From assembly GCA_030428345.1 (NCBI GenBank), contig JAUIBM010000217.1:1-5887 (forward strand): DNA of 5,887 nucleotides, read 5' to 3'. The position numbers and the translations under genes were made by a program. Shown piece by piece: positions 1 to 5,494 of the stretch (position 1 is its first letter; the number at the start of each line of letters is the position of its first letter). The notes under the pieces are model-generated. The model was not told the DNA's origin. It saw only the letters and a program-made list of their open reading frames with translations, and ran no database searches. This DNA comes from Alphaproteobacteria bacterium (GTDB lineage: Bacteria > Pseudomonadota > Alphaproteobacteria > Rhizobiales > Rhizobiaceae).

Positions 1-10
1 GGTCTTCGGC

Positions 11-934
11 ATGCCGTCGATCATGGCGGTGGATCGTTCGGCCTTTTCCGAAGCCGCGCCCATGCCGCGCTGGAAGCAGCCGGAAAAGCTGATCCTCTCG
101 ACCGCGATCAATGGCGCCTTCTTCACCAAGAAGGAGAATCCGAACCAGCCGATCTCGCCGGAGGAAATCATCCGCTCGGCCGAGGAGTGCATCGCCGCCG
201 GCGCGCAGATCATTCATGTCCATGCCCGCGACGAACGCGGCTACAACGTGCTCGACACGGGCCTGTTCAGGGAGGTGCTGACCCATATCCGCCGCGCCCA
301 CAACCATGTGGCGCTGGACGCCTGTCTGGTTGCGGTCGACGGCGAGGAGGAGCGCATGATGGGCGAGATGATGTCGCTCGGCCTGATGGAAGGCGTTCCC
401 GTCAACACCACCGCGCTGATCCTCGGCGACAATCACTTCGTCAAGTCGCCCGCCGCCATCATCGAGAAGACCCGCCGCGCCATGGAGGCCGGCCTGACCC
501 CGCAACTGGCGGTCTATTCCGACGCCGACATCGACAATGCCCGCCGCTATCTGATCGACAGCGGCCTGGTGCAAGGGCCGCTGACCTGGCTTGTCCTGCC
601 CGGACTGCCCGGCTGCAGCCCGATGTACAGCCCCGAGACCATGATCGACGGCTTCATGCGCATGGTGCGCCTGATCCGGCATGTCGACCCGGAAGCGACG
701 ATCATCGCCTGCACCGGCGGCCGCACCAGCAGCTATCTGGCGACGCTGGCGATCCTGCTCGGCGTGCATGTGCGGGTCGGCATGGAGGATACGGTCTGGA
801 AATGGCCGCATCGCGACGATCTGATCGCCAGCAATGTCGAGATTTTCCGCCAGATCAGCGGCGTCGCCGCCGCGCTCGGACGCGACCTGATGAGCGGCGA
901 TGAATACCGCGAGCGAATGACGCTTTCCGCGTAA
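11..934 (+). CDS. Beta-keto acid cleavage enzyme (BKACE/DUF849 family), 5' end uncertain
   Basis: Family members condense a beta-keto acid with acetyl-CoA and release acetoacetate plus a new acyl-CoA; the founding member is the lysine-fermentation enzyme Kce. They are cytoplasmic zinc TIM-barrel proteins of about 270-310 residues. Seen here: an opening beta strand (KLILSTAINGA, residues 26-36), the zinc-binding HVHAR motif with His69 and His71, and RVGMEDT with Arg255, Glu259 and Asp260. Glu259 is the expected third zinc ligand, and the Arg/Glu/Asp spacing matches Arg226/Glu230/Asp231 of Kce as I remember it. The frame is open to the left edge and no clear ribosome binding site precedes the ATG codons at 11, 23 or 62. 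The gene may therefore begin outside the window, or at 62, which would give the usual short N-terminus. The substrate cannot be read from the sequence. The Kce glutamate thought to hold the substrate amino group aligns with Phe37, so lysine fermentation is unlikely. Family call firm, substrate unknown. Confidence 0.88.
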   Translation: MPSIMAVDRSAFSEAAPMPRWKQPEKLILSTAINGAFFTKKENPNQPISPEEIIRSAEECIAAGAQIIHVHARDERGYNVLDTGLFREVLTHIRRAHNHVALDACLVAVDGEEERMMGEMMSLGLMEGVPVNTTALILGDNHFVKSPAAIIEKTRRAMEAGLTPQLAVYSDADIDNARRYLIDSGLVQGPLTWLVLPGLPGCSPMYSPETMIDGFMRMVRLIRHVDPEATIIACTGGRTSSYLATLAILLGVHVRVGMEDTVWKWPHRDDLIASNVEIFRQISGVAAALGRDLMSGDEYRERMTLSA

Positions 935-1006
935 GCCGGCCAAGCGGTTCGTCTTCAGCGTGCACCCCGTGCTAGCCTTGCAGCGAAGCGAGTCGGTATA
1001 AGGTAC

Positions 1007-1012
1007 AGGGGG
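1007..1012 (+). promoter_or_regulatory. Ribosome binding site of the methyltransferase gene
   Basis: AGGGGG ends nine bases before the ATG at 1022. It supports that start over the in-frame ATG at 1088, which has no purine-rich sequence before it, although homology only becomes recognisable near residue 60. Confidence 0.55.
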
Positions 1013-1021
1013 CGTTGGCGT

Positions 1022-1828
1022 ATGGAAACACAGAGAGTGACAAAGACCAGGACGCCCGGGCGGGCGCGCCGGTTTCGCGTGTCGGTTATGTGGAAGGCGC
1101 TGCGCCGAAGAATTATCGAGGCGGCCACGCGCGACAAGATAGACAAGTCGCACAGCCACCGCATGCAGCTCAATCACACGCGCAATGCGAAATGCGAGTT
1201 CGCCCGGCTTTGCGACCTGTATGGCACCGACAAGGGCGAGCTTGAACGGGAGGGGCAGCCCTACGCCTCGCAGGCGCATTCCTACAACGATCTATACACC
1301 CTGCTGTTTCGCCAGAAGCGCGAGGCCATTTCGCTGGTGGTGGAGTGCGGCCTGGGATCCAACAATCCCAAGGTGCCCTTCAATATGGGCGTCAACGGCA
1401 AGCCTGGCGCCAGCCTTCGGGTCTGGCGCGATTATTTTCCGCGCGCAAGGATCGTCGGCGTGGATATCGATCCGGGCATCCTGTTCAGCGAGGAGCGCAT
1501 CGACACCTATCAGTGCGACCAGACCTCGGCCGCCAGCATTTCGGACTTTGCCGAAAAGGCCGGCATTGGGCCGCGAAGCGTCGACATCATCGTCGACGAC
1601 GGCTTTCACAAATTCGAAGCCGGCCGCAGCTTCTTCGAGGGCATGATCGACTATCTCGCCGATGACGGCGTCTATATCGTCGAGGATATCCAGCAGCCGG
1701 ACCGGGTGCGATACCAGCGCCATTTTGCGGCGCTCGGCGAACAATATGTGTTCACGCTCGCCGATCTGCACCGCCCCGGCTGCAAGCTTGGAGACAATTC
1801 GGTGGCGATCATCTGGCGCAATCTCTGA
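1022..1828 (+). CDS. Class I SAM-dependent methyltransferase, MycE-like (sugar O-methyltransferase type)
   Basis: Probably transfers a methyl group from S-adenosylmethionine to a hydroxyl, most likely on a sugar or glycosylated product; the true acceptor is unknown. The N-terminal ~45 residues are Arg/Lys-rich and look disordered. The family signature follows: LYGTDKG (residues 66-72), a HSYNDLY segment (86-92), the SAM-binding ECGLGSN (108-114), GASLRVWRDYFP (129-140) and the acidic VDID (147-150) expected to hold the SAM ribose. The active site is DDGFH (192-196) followed by VEDI (220-223). Asp193, His196, Glu221 and Asp222 have the same spacing as Asp275, His278, Glu303 and Asp304 of MycE, three metal ligands plus the general base (recalled from the published structure). 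No signal peptide or membrane helix is seen, so it should be cytoplasmic. It lies 87 bases after the keto acid cleavage gene and 144 before the exporter. Other cell-surface polysaccharide methyltransferases share this fold and remain possible. Confidence 0.82.
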   Translation: METQRVTKTRTPGRARRFRVSVMWKALRRRIIEAATRDKIDKSHSHRMQLNHTRNAKCEFARLCDLYGTDKGELEREGQPYASQAHSYNDLYTLLFRQKREAISLVVECGLGSNNPKVPFNMGVNGKPGASLRVWRDYFPRARIVGVDIDPGILFSEERIDTYQCDQTSAASISDFAEKAGIGPRSVDIIVDDGFHKFEAGRSFFEGMIDYLADDGVYIVEDIQQPDRVRYQRHFAALGEQYVFTLADLHRPGCKLGDNSVAIIWRNL

Positions 1829-1944
1829 CAGATTGGTGACACGCCGCAGAACGGGCAATCGCGCCGAAATGCCGGGTCGCACGGTGTTTGGACTGGACAA
1901 ATCGCAGCTTTCCGGTCCCCTTCTGCGCAGGGAGACCCCATCAA

Positions 1945-1983
1945 ATGATCCGATTCGCGCCGGGCGCGGTCCATGAAGCTTAA
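1945..1983 (+). CDS. Possible 12-codon leader peptide overlapping the MFS start
   Basis: An ATG at 1945 opens a frame reading MIRFAPGAVHEA that stops with TAA at 1981-1983, eight bases inside the MFS gene. AGGGAG at 1929-1934 lies ten bases before this ATG and is a better ribosome binding site than anything in front of the MFS start. A ribosome reading it would pass through the hairpin at 1956-1968 and stop beside the MFS ATG, which suits translational coupling. An overlap this short can arise by chance, and nothing else in the sequence proves it is translated. Confidence 0.25.
   Translation: MIRFAPGAVHEA
1956..1968 (+). promoter_or_regulatory. GC-only hairpin directly in front of the MFS start codon
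   Basis: CGCGC, loop CGG, GCGCG forms a perfect 5-bp stem that ends four bases before the ATG at 1973, where a Shine-Dalgarno would normally lie. It could limit independent initiation of the exporter. It is short, and GC-rich DNA makes such stems often, so a regulatory role is inferred. Confidence 0.3.
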
Positions 1984-3604
1984 GCGTCCTGCCTTGAAAG
2001 GCCCGTTGGCCATCCCCGCTTTCCGGGCGATCTGGCTGGGATTTGCCTTGTCCAGCTTTGGCGGCACGGTTCAGGCGGTTGGCGCCGCCTGGCTGATGAC
2101 CTCCATTGCCGGATCGGCCGACTGGGTCGCCCTGGTCCAGGCCTCGACAACATTGCCGATCATGCTGTTCTCGATCTTCGCCGGCGCGCTCGCCGACAAT
2201 TTCGACAGAAGGCAGATCATGCTGGTTGCCCAGACCTTCATGTTCCTCGCCTCGCTCCTGCTCGTTGCGCTCACCCAGTGGGGTGCGATGACCCCGATGC
2301 TGCTGCTCGGCTTCACCTTCCTCATCGGCTGCGGCACGGCGCTCAACAATCCGGCCTGGCAGGCCTCGATCGGCGATGTGGTGCCGCGCAACCAGGTGCC
2401 CGCCGCGGTTTCGCTCAACTCGGTGGCGTTCAACATCTCGCGCAGCGTCGGTCCGGCGCTTGGCGGCCTGGTGGTCGCCGCGGCCGGCGCCGTCACGGCC
2501 TTCGCCATCAACGCGGTCAGCTATGTCGCGCTTATCGCCGCGCTGCTGCGCGCCGGTCCGCGAAAGGCGGCCGATCCCTTGCCGCGCGAGAGCCTGGGGC
2601 CCGCCGTCGCCACGGGCCTGCGCTATGTCTTCATGTCACCGAACATCGAGATCATTCTGCTCCGCGCCTTCCTGTTCGGCTTTGCCGGCGTGTCGCTGCA
2701 GGCATTGCTGCCGGTGATCGCGCGCGATGCGCTGCAGGGTGGGCCGCTGGTCTTCGGCGCGCTGCTCGGGGCGTTCGGCTTCGGCGCCGTGATCGGCGGC
2801 GTGTTCGGCCGCCATGTGCGCGAACGCCTGAGCGGGGAATGGTATCTGCGCGTCTTCATCCTCACCTTCGCCGCCGTGCTGGCCGCCATTTCGCTGCTGC
2901 ACAGCCTGCCGCTGGCGCTGATCGCCATGCCTTTTGCGGGCGCGAGCTGGCTGCTCACACTGTCCTTTCTCAACATTTCCGTGCAGCTCGCCACGCCGCG
3001 CTGGGTGGTTGGCCGGGCGCTGGCGGCCTATCAGACGGCGGCATTCGGTGGCATGGCGCTCGGCAGCTGGGTCTGGGGCGTTGTCGCCGAGAACTGGGGC
3101 ATCGACACGGCGCTGCAATTCGCCGCGCTCGCCATGCTCGTCGGCGCGGCGACCGGCCTGCGCTTCGCCATGCCGTCGCTGTCGCACACCAATCTCGATC
3201 CGGTAAACCGGTTCCAGGAGCCGCCCCTGCAAATCGATCTGCAGCAGCGCAGCGGCCCGATCGTCATTTCCGTGGAATATACGATTCCCGCCGCCAACCT
3301 GTCCCGGTTCCTGCGCGCCATGGCCGAGCGGCGACGGGTGCGCCGGCGCAATGGCGCGGTCGAGTGGACTCTGATGCGCGATCTGGAGAATGCCGATCTC
3401 TGGGTGGAGACCTATCACGTCGCCAACTGGACCGAATATCTGCGCCACCACCGCCGCACCACCCATGTCGACGCCGAGGTGACGGATATCATCCTGGCCC
3501 TGCATGCCGGGCCGGACCGGCCGAAGGTCCGCCGCATGCTGGTGCGCCCGCCCCGACCGGGCGACGCCTCGCCCGCCGCGCAGGATCCGACGCAGTTCGG
3601 CTGA
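1973..3604 (+). CDS. MFS exporter, MFS_3 / EntS-like, with C-terminal cytoplasmic domain
   Basis: Inner-membrane proton-driven exporter; relatives export siderophores or other small molecules, but the substrate here is unknown. Twelve hydrophobic segments can be placed at roughly residues 17-41, 52-73, 82-102, 106-125, 146-170, 174-193, 226-250, 257-278, 291-309, 313-336, 350-373 and 379-399. The loop between helices 2 and 3 carries MFS motif A (GALADNFDRR, 71-80), and SRSVGPALGGL (156-166) resembles the motif C region of helix 5. Residues ~400-543 are soluble. About 429-525 have a beta-alpha-beta-beta-alpha pattern (VISVEYTI; an Arg-rich helix; WTLMRDLEN; LWVETYHV; WTEYLRHHRR) like the ABM-type ferredoxin-like fold attached to many MFS_3 proteins. 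The 543-residue length fits that subfamily. An in-frame stop at 1946 leaves the ATG at 1973 as the only reasonable start, although its ribosome binding site is poor. It is convergent with the sdaA frame, 60 bases apart. Confidence 0.88.
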   Translation: MKLKRPALKGPLAIPAFRAIWLGFALSSFGGTVQAVGAAWLMTSIAGSADWVALVQASTTLPIMLFSIFAGALADNFDRRQIMLVAQTFMFLASLLLVALTQWGAMTPMLLLGFTFLIGCGTALNNPAWQASIGDVVPRNQVPAAVSLNSVAFNISRSVGPALGGLVVAAAGAVTAFAINAVSYVALIAALLRAGPRKAADPLPRESLGPAVATGLRYVFMSPNIEIILLRAFLFGFAGVSLQALLPVIARDALQGGPLVFGALLGAFGFGAVIGGVFGRHVRERLSGEWYLRVFILTFAAVLAAISLLHSLPLALIAMPFAGASWLLTLSFLNISVQLATPRWVVGRALAAYQTAAFGGMALGSWVWGVVAENWGIDTALQFAALAMLVGAATGLRFAMPSLSHTNLDPVNRFQEPPLQIDLQQRSGPIVISVEYTIPAANLSRFLRAMAERRRVRRRNGAVEWTLMRDLENADLWVETYHVANWTEYLRHHRRTTHVDAEVTDIILALHAGPDRPKVRRMLVRPPRPGDASPAAQDPTQFG

Positions 3605-3617
3605 TCGTCAGAGCGCC

Positions 3618-3658
3618 TCCACCCAACGCTCCGTCAGCATGACCCGGCATTGGGTGGA
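3618..3658. terminator. Candidate bidirectional terminator hairpin between convergent genes
   Basis: TCCACCCAA (3618-3626) and TTGGGTGGA (3650-3658) are a perfect 9-bp inverted repeat. Inside it, three further pairs (3628-3630 with 3646-3648) and a small GTCA-GCA-TGAC hairpin (3633-3643) could extend the fold. It fills most of the 60 bases between the MFS stop (3604) and the sdaA stop (3665), so it could serve both strands. No long T run follows on either side, so it is not a textbook intrinsic terminator. Confidence 0.5.
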
Positions 3659-3664
3659 TACATC

Positions 3665-5356
3665 CTAGCACTCGGGGATGTTCACCGGCACATTGACCGC
3701 CAATCCGCCCTCGCTGGTCTCCTTGTAGCGCGAGTTCATGTCGCGCCCGGTCTGGCGCATGGTTTCGATTGCCGCGTCCAGCGGCACGAAATGGCTGCCG
3801 TCGCCCTTCAAGGCCAGCGAGGCGGCCGTCACCGCCTTGACCGCGCCCAGCGCGTTGCGCTCGATGCACGGCACCTGCACCAGGCCGGCGACCGGGTCGC
3901 AAGTCATGCCCAGGTGATGTTCGAGTGCGATTTCGGCCGCGTTCTCGATCTGGGCCGGCGTGCCTCCCATCACGGCGGCAAGGCCCGCCGCCGCCATGGC
4001 CGAGGCCGAGCCGACCTCGCCTTGGCAGCCGACCTCGGCCCCCGAGATCGAGGCATTGTGCTTGATGATGCCGCCGATCGCCGCGGAGGTAAGCAGGAAG
4101 TCGCGAATGCCGTTCTCGTCCGCGTCCTCGTGGAAATGGACGTAGTAGCGCAGCACCGCCGGCACCACGCCTGCCGCGCCATTGGTCGGCGCGGTGACGA
4201 TCCGCCCGCCGGCGGCGTTTTCCTCGTTCACCGCCATGGCGTAGACCGCGAGCCAGTCATTGGCGAGCAGGGGATTGCGCCGGTTCTGCTTCCACTCTTC
4301 CTGCAATTTGTCGTGCACGGCGCGGGCGCGGCGCTTCACATCGAGCCCACCCGGAAGCGTGCCTTCGCGCTCGATCCCGCGCTCGATCGAGCCCAGCATC
4401 GCCGACCAGACGGCGTCGAGCCGCCTGTCGATTTCGTCCTGGGAAAGGTAAGTGGCTTCGTTCGCGCGCTTCATCTGCGCGATGGAGAGCCCGGAGCGCG
4501 CGGCCATGGTCAGCATTTGCGCCGAGGTCGCGAAGGGGTAGGGCACCGATTTCTGCGCCGCCGGCTTGTTGCGCTGCTTCATGGCGCCAAGTTCGGCCTC
4601 GTCGACCACGAAGCCGCCGCCGATGGAGTAGAAGATGCGCCGCAGCAACAGCCGGCCGTCCGCGGCGAAGGCGGAGAATTCCATGCCATTGGCGTGGCCG
4701 GCCAGCGGGCGCTTGCGGTCGAGCACCAGATCGGAGTTAGGGTCGAAGCGATATCCGGGATGCCCCTCCGGATTGACCCGACGCGTGCGCCTGACCTCTT
4801 CCACGATTGCTTCCATGCGGTCCGGATCGGCCTTTTCGGGCGTGATGCCGGAAAGCCCGAGCAATATCGCCCGGTCGCTGGCGTGGCCGATGCCGGTGAA
4901 AGCGAGCGAGCCGTGCAGCGAGGCGGCAAGATGGGCAACCTGGGCGCCGGAGGGGCGGGGCCAGTCGCCGTTCAGGATCTCGATCCAGCCGAGCGAAACG
5001 TAGACGTCCGGTCGTGCAGGATTGCGGTCGAGCGCCCGTCGATAGGCGATCTCCGCGCCTTCCAGCCGCCCCAGGGCCCGCAGGATCGGGCCGAAGGCAG
5101 GCGCTGTCCCGGCGGCGCCGGAGCCCACCAGCGCGACCTCGAACTGGAGCGTCGAGTGCAGGTCCGCCGGTTTGCTCGGGTCCGCGCTGATGTAGGGCAG
5201 CAGATAGTCCATCTGCAGGTCCTGCCCCTCCATCGGGCTGTAGGTTGCGTTCTGGACCTTGACCGCATTGGCTGCGCCCGAGGGCGTCGGATCAGTGCCG
5301 TAGGTGCTCTCCAGCTTGAAGAGCATGGCCGTCTTGCGCCACTTCATCACGGGCAT
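3665..5356 (-). CDS. sdaA: Chimeric frame: phage tail tube N-terminus, TPR-like piece, then L-serine ammonia-lyase lacking its N-terminus
   Basis: Three unrelated parts share one open frame of 563 codons. Residues 1-~94 resemble a phage tail tube protein, ~95-~125 a TPR repeat, and ~125-563 an iron-sulfur L-serine ammonia-lyase, which converts L-serine to pyruvate and ammonia in the cytoplasm. The lyase part holds the rest of the beta domain (LHGSLAFTGIGH, 147-158; GHANGMEFSAF, 220-230) and a complete catalytic domain. Cys444, Cys486 and Cys497 are spaced 42 and 11 apart, exactly as the [4Fe-4S] ligands Cys343/385/396 recalled for the Legionella enzyme. The protein ends in cysteine (Cys563), the usual tail-in-mouth residue. 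Missing are the normal start and the conserved GIGPSSSHT segment, about 35 residues, so normal lyase activity is doubtful. The start at 5356 is well supported by AAGGAGGG (5371-5364), seven bases upstream, but that is the phage gene's signal. The real sdaA start is absent. Lyase identity is very firm; whether the fusion exists in a cell is open. Confidence 0.85.
   Translation of the reverse strand: MPVMKWRKTAMLFKLESTYGTDPTPSGAANAVKVQNATYSPMEGQDLQMDYLLPYISADPSKPADLHSTLQFEVALVGSGAAGTAPAFGPILRALGRLEGAEIAYRRALDRNPARPDVYVSLGWIEILNGDWPRPSGAQVAHLAASLHGSLAFTGIGHASDRAILLGLSGITPEKADPDRMEAIVEEVRRTRRVNPEGHPGYRFDPNSDLVLDRKRPLAGHANGMEFSAFAADGRLLLRRIFYSIGGGFVVDEAELGAMKQRNKPAAQKSVPYPFATSAQMLTMAARSGLSIAQMKRANEATYLSQDEIDRRLDAVWSAMLGSIERGIEREGTLPGGLDVKRRARAVHDKLQEEWKQNRRNPLLANDWLAVYAMAVNEENAAGGRIVTAPTNGAAGVVPAVLRYYVHFHEDADENGIRDFLLTSAAIGGIIKHNASISGAEVGCQGEVGSASAMAAAGLAAVMGGTPAQIENAAEIALEHHLGMTCDPVAGLVQVPCIERNALGAVKAVTAASLALKGDGSHFVPLDAAIETMRQTGRDMNSRYKETSEGGLAVNVPVNIPEC
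4967..5077 (-). other. TPR-like insert of about 35 codons between the phage and sdaA parts
   Basis: The segment reads LGRLEGAEIAYRRALDRNP followed by a YVSLGW stretch. This matches the tetratricopeptide pattern (LG..EEAE.AYRRAL..P....Y..LG) and fits neither tail tube nor serine ammonia-lyase proteins. It covers one TPR helix pair and the start of a second. Its borders are approximate. The right border falls near the phage sequence GPILRA (residues 89-94). The left border lies somewhere in WIEILNGDW (residues 124-132), because both a TPR and the lyase (x-ILxGDWPRP) could supply those residues. One TPR unit alone has no recognised function. Confidence 0.6.
5075..5356 (-). pseudogene. Phage tail tube (major tail) protein, N-terminal portion only
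   Basis: This is the first ~94 residues of a tailed-phage tail tube subunit, the protein that polymerises into the tail's inner tube. Typical features are FKLESTYGTDPTPSGAANAV (13-32), SPMEGQDL (40-47), an LLPY stretch (52-55), LQFEVALVGSG (70-80) and GTAPAFGPILRA (83-94). Family proteins usually continue for 150 or more residues with a second beta sheet, which is missing here because the frame changes to TPR-like sequence. The start at 5356 follows the stop of the 44-residue gene by three bases and has a strong AAGGAGGG site. The in-frame ATG at 5347 is an alternative. Without the C-terminal half it should not form a tube. Confidence 0.72.
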
Positions 5357-5359
5357 GGA

Positions 5360-5494
5360 TCAGCCCTCCTTCTTCGGTGCGGGTTTCGGGGCAGGTTTGG
5401 CGGGCGCGCGCTCCTGCACGGGCGCCTCGGTCTGCTTCAGCTTGCCTTTGGGGTCGCGGGTGTAGCTGCCACCCGATTGCGGTAGGTCGGTCAT
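5360..5494 (-). CDS. Small 44-residue Lys/Pro/Ala-rich phage tail-module protein
   Basis: The N-terminal half carries GGSYTRDPKGKL (residues 8-19), which I recall from short proteins found beside tail tube genes in tailed phages. The C-terminal half is a basic low-complexity tail (ERAPAKPAPKPAPKKEG), probably disordered. The function is unknown. I chose the ATG at 5494 because it overlaps the upstream stop as ATGA (5494-5491) and has GAGG eight bases before it. The longer open frame reaching 5623 is the shadow of the terminator gene. The stop lies three bases before the tail tube start, so the three genes form one tightly coupled translational unit. Confidence 0.7.
   Translation of the reverse strand: MTDLPQSGGSYTRDPKGKLKQTEAPVQERAPAKPAPKPAPKKEG
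5364..5371 (-). promoter_or_regulatory. Strong ribosome binding site of the tail tube / chimeric frame
   Basis: AAGGAGGG on the minus strand lies seven bases before the ATG ending at 5356. It sits inside the last codons of the small upstream gene (encoding KKEG). It fixes the start and would drive high translation, as expected for a major tail protein. Confidence 0.8.

Noticed and set aside
997..1002. TATAAG resembling a -10 promoter element before the methyltransferase
   Set aside because: No -35 element at proper spacing (the nearest TTG-containing hexamer is only 13 bases away), and the implied RNA start would fall in the ribosome binding site.
934..1021. Terminator between the first two genes
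   Set aside because: Only a 4-bp GCAC-CCC-GTGC stem is present and no T run follows.
955..1173. 72-codon - strand frame near the methyltransferase start
   Set aside because: Antisense to a supported gene and its leader, with no domain or good start signal.
1292..1900. 202-codon - strand frame antisense to the methyltransferase
   Set aside because: No recognisable domain; the opposite strand encodes a clear methyltransferase.
2636..3505. 289-codon - strand frame antisense to the MFS gene
   Set aside because: Low-complexity Arg/Gln/His-rich translation with no family resemblance and no ribosome site considered convincing.
2278..3642. 454-codon + strand frame inside the MFS gene
   Set aside because: Arg/Ala-rich composition with no membrane pattern; a frame-shifted shadow of the exporter.
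3650..5485. 611-codon open frame on the + strand
   Set aside because: It is antisense to sdaA and the phage genes, has no recognisable domain and is rich in Arg/Gly/His, as expected for a shadow frame in GC-rich DNA. It runs unbroken through the chimeric joins only because the opposite strand stays in one frame.
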